In this document: positions 60,469 through 64,000 of the stretch, piece after piece
Position numbering within the stretch: position 1 is the first letter of the stretch
How the letters are laid out: each line of letters opens with the position of its first letter
NCBI GenBank assembly: GCA_029891385.1
Contig: JAIWQS010000093.1
Coordinates: 248,001 to 312,000 of the forward strand
Origin: Erythroxylum novogranatense
Lineage: Eukaryota; Streptophyta; Magnoliopsida; Malpighiales; Erythroxylaceae
Length of the DNA stretch: 64,000 bases
Reading direction: 5' to 3'
Program-made: the position numbers and the translations under genes
The notes under the pieces: model-generated
Told to the model about the DNA's origin: nothing
The model's input: the letters and a program-made list of their open reading frames with translations, nothing else
Databases searched by the model: none

Positions 60469-61290
60469 GAGCCATTAATTCAATTGGTACATGAAAATTC
60501 ATTGCATGAATCATATATCACATATCAATCAGGTAGCAATTTCTTAATGCATTTAAGGCACACTTTATGCAAAAATCATGATGCAATGAAAAACATTAAC
60601 TTTTTCTTATATCGAAAACAAAATGGCTTACTGCATTTATTATAAACATATACCCACATAGGTTCCGATTTCATCTTCGTAAAACTCAAAAATTTACTAT
60701 TGTCATGACGTTCCACTTGTCCCCCTACTTTTCCTCAAACAATTTGAAATCGTCGATGCCTAATCCTATTAAACTCTGTGCTCAATTCATTCCAAACATC
60801 GAAAGGAATGTCGATACGTACTCTGATCGAGATCGAAATCATCCGACCGTTAAGGACGTCAACTTAACAATCCGAGACTCCAATTCTCAACCAAAGACTT
60901 TCGACGCCTCCAATGTAATGGTATTTAAATCTCTACTCTCCTTTCTACTAATTCTATCAATTGAAACTCTTAACAATATCTTATGTGTGTAACTCATACA
61001 CAAGTGCCCACGAAAGATCCTAATATCAAGGCTCGACACTTATCCGAAAATTGCCCATGTAAAATCATCATTCTCGTCATCTAAATCAAACAATCACTTA
61101 ACACATTCTCCCAAATTCAATCTTAACAAACATATAGTCCAAGTAAAATCCTACTACTGGGCTTCTCTAATTACCCACAAAGTTTCATTTTCTCCTATCC
61201 CGAAGAGTATAATCCTTTTCTCACTTATTTTATCACTTCAAAGCTTATGCGTGTAACTCAAATACATGCGCTCAAGTAAGATCCTATTAC

Positions 61291-61305
61291 TGGGCTCTGA
61301 TACCA
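61291..61305 (-). other. Primer-binding site of LARD
   Basis: TGGTATCAGAGCCCA on the minus strand, complementary to the 3' end of initiator-Met tRNA, after a TTTA spacer from the 5' LTR. Confidence 0.9.
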
Positions 61306-61309
61306 TAAA

Positions 61310-64000
61310 TGTTAGAACCCACTTGAAGTTTCAGCCAAAAAAAACTAGCCAATGGAACAGTAAATCTGCAGTATGAATAGTAACAGCTAACACTCCCAAC
61401 CCCATAACTTTTTATTCCTAAATCCAATAACTGCAATTCATACCTCATTTTAAAGCTAGAAAGATAACCTACATTTTTCATGAAGAAATCAATAACCAGA
61501 TCAGCCTCTAAGAGGGTGAAAACGCTCCAAAGATTCTGCAAAATGCAGAATGAACAGTATCCGGTAGAACATCTGAAAACTTTCAAACCCTATAACTTCT
61601 TCATTTTAAGTCCAAATATGACAAACTTTATGTCATTGGAAAGATCTAATCATCTTCTACATTCTTCAAGAAGACCACCCAAGCTAAATCAAACTCTAAA
61701 ATGCTCTAAACCCTAGGTGAAGTTGCTGCCCAATTTTAACGAAAATTGGACAGCACCTCCCTATACTTCACCTAACCCAAATTTTCAATCCTTTGCGACA
61801 ACCTGCATAAAAATTCAATGGTCCAAGGCAGCAACACACTCTTAAGATTCTAAACATTTTCAAACTATAGAGCAATCTCACTCTTAAGTATCTACTCATT
61901 TCCAATCTATAAAGTTACACATTCCATTCTTTCTTTCTTTTTTTTCATTCTCAACCATACAACCATACATGCTTGAAACACTTTACATTTGGCACTTCAA
62001 ATAGTAAAGGTAACATATACAATATACTTTAACTTCAACACTCTTACATTTTCACGGAAATACGTAAATAAAAAACTTTAAAGGCATTTTAGCTCAATAC
62101 ATCAAAGCCTAGAAGAACAAAACACAAGTACTTCTTTAGCTTCAAAATGCTATCTAAAATCTAGTTTTCTAACATAAGACTTCTAAACCATCAAAATGCA
62201 TCGGAGGTTTCTTGCTCAAAACTCGTGGAGGGAAAATGGGGGTGAGCACGACGGCTCCGTAGGTAACAAGTTTATAATAAAACAGAAGCAAAAACCTTTC
62301 AAACTTAATTTCCATTTATAAACATTTCGCAGTAGAAATTTATCAAAGTTTCTTTTTCAAACTTTCAACTTTCCCAAAATAATCATAAAACTGTTATAAT
62401 TCCTCAGGCGAAAACCTCAAATATTTAGTTCTTCAAAATCTAAACTTATCGCAATTAGAAAAATTTCAACACATGAATTCAACACATAACACATAATCTG
62501 TCAATACATATGCAAAAATGCAGCGCACAACCAAATTGGCTCGAGAGTTCCGTAGAACAGGACGGACAACCCGAAGGTTATACCGTAAACAGGACGAGTC
62601 CAATTTCGGATCATGGGCCCAAAGCGGGCAGCCGGAGAAGGCTATCGTCGGCGTGCACGTGACTAACAGACGTTACTCTCTCGCCCAAACAAAACACATA
62701 ATCACATAATTCATGCTTTAAATCGGATTGCTCAAGGCCGATTCGAAACTTAACTTTTGCATATTATGCCATATCACAAAATGACATTTACAATTTCACA
62801 TAACATTCACATGTATTAACATTCACATTACATAATCCAATCCCACAAAGAATGCAACACTTTCGACTTCATTGAAAAAAACATCAATTTTCTTAAATTT
62901 GTCGAAACATTTCAGATAATGATAATTTCAAATCATTTCCAAAACATTGGATTTAGTCATTCGAAAATCACAATTTTCGACCAAACACTCATTTCTTGAT
63001 TTTCAAAATCACATAATTGGCCTCAAATTCAAACTATAAACGATTACCCACCTTGACTTCTTTAGCTCTAGGATTGGTCAACGTGTCCTTCTTCAATCTC
63101 CAAGTGCCTTATCGACCCTAATCAAAGCACAAAAAGTCTAATTACCAAAGGGTCACTATGCTGGAAAATTCGCAAGAATGCAAAACTTGACTTTAAGCCT
63201 ACCTACTCTCACTTATACCTTTCTTATACCTCCAATTACCTTATTTGTCCTTAATCAAGTATAAAAGCCTTAAGTAACACTAAACATCAAAGCTGGAAAA
63301 TTCGCAAGAATGGAAAACATGAATTAAAACCTACCTAACTTTGCCTTTGCCATTCCTAAACTATAACCATCATAACCTCGCTCAATGTAAGGCAATATTT
63401 TCGAACATCTCATGCCTTAAAGAGACTCACAATTGCTGATTTCTTAAACCTCTATAAACCCTCTTTTTCCCCTTTTCCTTCAATGCCTCACTTCACCTTC
63501 ATAAGCACAATAATCTCAATTTAACAAAAGGTAAAAATGCTGAAATTTTAAAGAATGGTAAAAAACTTGACTTTAACCACCTAGTCTCTCCAAAAATTTT
63601 TTTCTTTCCTTCATACAATCATTCTTCAACCATCATTTGTGAACAAGAAAAGATAAAGCCTAACAATACAATCAAAAAGTTTTCGAAATCCCTAACCCAC
63701 GAAAATCAGGTTTTTACTTCCATAAAATCAGATTTTTCTTATTCCCTCTCTAAGAATTCTTCCAATCACCATTGTTAAGCATGAAATACAAAACCTTAAC
63801 AATCAAGCCCTAATTAGCAAAAGAAACAATGCTAGAAAATTCTAAGGCATGGGAAAATACATAATCTCACTTATATTTTATCTAAACCATTAACATCAAC
63901 ACTTATCTTAAATAGCCAACAAAAATTTGAAAATCTTCTACCTAATAAGAAACTAACGAGAAACAGATTTTTGCTTCAACTTTATAACTCTTCTTCTTTC
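61310..64000 (-). repeat. 5' LTR of LARD (partial, runs off window)
   Basis: It matches 54453 to about 57150 closely, with one- to few-base indels and one mutated end (TGTTAGAACC against TGTTGGAACC). About 770 bp of the LTR should lie beyond the window. Confidence 0.9.

Larger units (their letters stand above)
57911..61309 (-). other. LARD internal domain, non-coding
   Basis: At the 3' side (minus strand) TTTCGAGGACGAAATTC and a purine tract AAGAGGGGAGAAA sit just before the LTR (57911-57945). At the 5' side the primer site TGGTATCAGAGCCCA lies at 61291-61305, four bases from the LTR. Between them I find only short frames (for example 58902-59132, 60705-60992), none with retroelement motifs. 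Such interiors are thought to be conserved for RNA packaging or structure. Confidence 0.8.
54453..64000 (-). mobile_element. LARD: long-LTR element without coding capacity
   Basis: The 3' LTR is 54453-57910, internal domain 57911-61309, 5' LTR from 61310 to beyond the window. The two LTRs match nearly base for base over the visible 2.69 kb with small indels, so the insertion is young. The internal 3.4 kb has a good primer site and purine tract but no gag, protease, RT, RNase H or integrase that I can recognise. LTRs of 3.5 kb with a non-coding interior of this size match the LARD class. Its priming-site spacer TTTA and conserved 3' internal end are the same as in the element at 1-7223. Confidence 0.85.

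Overview
The window looks like nuclear DNA of a flowering plant, probably a dicot. It is AT-rich, almost empty of host genes, and built from LTR retrotransposons whose priming sites match plant initiator-methionine tRNA (TGGTATCAGAGCC). No species can be named from the sequence alone. One plausible host gene is visible, a small proline-rich cell-wall-type protein at 36198-36920 on the minus strand. No rRNA, functional tRNA, organellar or bacterial-type genes were seen.

Layout. 1-7223: a plus-strand Ty3/gypsy-type element with very long LTRs (the complete 3' LTR is 5.1 kb) and an internal region shrunk to 565 bp without genes. 7224-8407: unassigned. 8408-26436: a decayed minus-strand Ty1/copia element (copia-A) split by a second, related plus-strand element (copia-B, 10148-19832). 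Copia-B is flanked by the 5-bp target duplication AATGA, and copia-A's reading frame rejoins across it. 26437-26866: a gypsy LTR end with primer site and a 40-residue gag stub. 26869-29515: a minus-strand gypsy-type LTR remnant. 29521-34504: a nearly intact minus-strand copia element (copia-C) with 270-bp LTRs, target duplication GAACT, and one gag-pol frame broken only by two in-frame TGA codons. 34510-36197: intergenic. 36198-36993: the proline-rich gene and its TATA box. 37000-50299: AT-rich intergenic DNA with several fossil LTR-like repeats. 50300-54220: a minus-strand long LTR of the same group as 1-7223. 54221-54452: a tRNA-derived SINE. 54453-64000: a minus-strand LARD (large retrotransposon derivative) with a complete 3458-bp 3' LTR, a 3399-bp non-coding internal domain and most of the 5' LTR, which runs off the window.

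Nesting gives a relative history: copia-B is younger than copia-A; copia-C is young and sits beside older gypsy LTR sequence; the LARD abuts the SINE, which lies on an older gypsy LTR. The elements that appear unable to move by themselves (1-7223 and the LARD) share priming-site spacing, a conserved 3' internal end and LTR modules, so they probably depended on enzymes from an autonomous relative outside the window.

The most interesting signals are non-coding: an array of the 10-bp palindrome AAGTCGACTT in the leaders of both related copia elements; a second leader repeat whose stem changes in a compensatory way between them; a roughly 182-bp periodic module building much of a 5.1-kb LTR; and the LARD. 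I found no convincing new protein-coding system.
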